A DNA stretch of 15,270 bases from Alphaproteobacteria bacterium. Lineage in GTDB: Bacteria; Pseudomonadota; Alphaproteobacteria; Micropepsales; Micropepsaceae. The notes beneath the pieces were generated by a model, which did not search any database, had not been told where the DNA came from, and saw only the letters and a list, made by a program, of their open reading frames with translations. Position 1 is the stretch's first letter, and the number at the start of each line of letters is the position of its first letter. Shown here piece by piece: positions 15,005-15,270 of this stretch. The DNA is taken from positions 1 through 15,270 of the forward strand of contig JAGWRJ010000385.1 of the NCBI GenBank assembly GCA_028869725.1, written 5' to 3'. The position numbers were made by a program, and so were the translations under genes.

Positions 15005-15270
15005 ATGATCTCGGCATCCGCCATCGCATATCCGCCGCGGCCTGCAAGCACGACTGACTTCTTCACGCTGCTGAAGCCGCGTGTCATGAGCCTGGTCGTG
15101 TTTACAGGGCTATGCGGAATTGTGGTGGCGCCAGGCGCCGTCAATCCTCTGACCGCTCTTACGGCGCTGCTATGCATCGCCGTGGGCGCCGGTGCGTCAG
15201 GGGCCCTCAATATGGGCTATGATGCCGACATTGACGTGAAAATGGCCCGCACGGCGGCCCGGCCGGTGCC
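15005..15270 (+). CDS. ctaB: Protoheme IX farnesyltransferase, partial (C-terminus off the right edge)
   Basis: Adds a farnesyl group to protoheme IX to make heme O, the precursor of heme A for the oxidase encoded just upstream. The 88 codons present include TTDFFTLLKPRVMSLVVFTG (16-35), a first transmembrane helix, AVGAGASGALNM (59-70), and the Asp-rich prenyl-diphosphate motif YDADID (72-77) followed by KMARTAARPVP. The residue after NM is Gly, where family members usually read NMWYDADID. The ATG at 15005 follows AAAGGGACC. About two thirds of the protein lies beyond the window. The coxB-coxA-ctaB order is standard for alphaproteobacteria. Confidence 0.95.
   Translation, partial: MISASAIAYPPRPASTTDFFTLLKPRVMSLVVFTGLCGIVVAPGAVNPLTALTALLCIAVGAGASGALNMGYDADIDVKMARTAARPV

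Overview
The window reads as chromosomal DNA of a GC-rich alphaproteobacterium. The best evidence is the coxB-coxA-ctaB order of an aa3-type cytochrome c oxidase operon with tldD divergent to it, the ubiA/rsmE/gshA neighbourhood, and a plant/alphaproteobacterial-type glutamate-cysteine ligase. I cannot settle the order or genus from sequence alone. No tRNA, rRNA, insertion sequence, phage gene or CRISPR array is visible. Almost all of the window is ordinary housekeeping and redox metabolism.

Layout. (1) 1-2293: two divergent citrate synthase paralogues. The minus-strand copy runs off the left edge. The plus-strand copy carries an N-terminal MerR-like helix-turn-helix. Between them is a perfect 12+12 bp inverted repeat whose right arm ends on the start codon of the HTH protein. 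(2) 2260-5451, all minus: ubiA, then after 127 bp a tight group of MAPEG protein, fatty acid desaturase and METTL20-like protein methyltransferase. The last gene overlaps the HTH-citrate synthase tail to tail. (3) 5720-7962, plus: rsmE and gshA. (4) 7993-10124, minus: aldo/keto reductase, pirin and a 63-residue membrane protein, probably one operon. (5) 10394-12199, minus: tldD and a closely coupled DUF952 protein. (6) 12497-15270, plus: coxB, coxA and the start of ctaB.

How the genes fit together. Region 6 builds the terminal oxidase: CoxB holds CuA, CoxA holds heme a and the heme a3-CuB centre, and CtaB makes heme O, the precursor of heme A. UbiA makes the ubiquinone precursor that feeds the same respiratory chain. 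GshA starts glutathione synthesis, and MAPEG proteins are often glutathione-linked. The HTH-citrate synthase with its operator-like palindrome is the most unusual item: it looks like a citrate synthase fold built into a local transcription regulator, probably of itself and its divergent paralogue. I found no convincing wholly new multi-gene system beyond that candidate.
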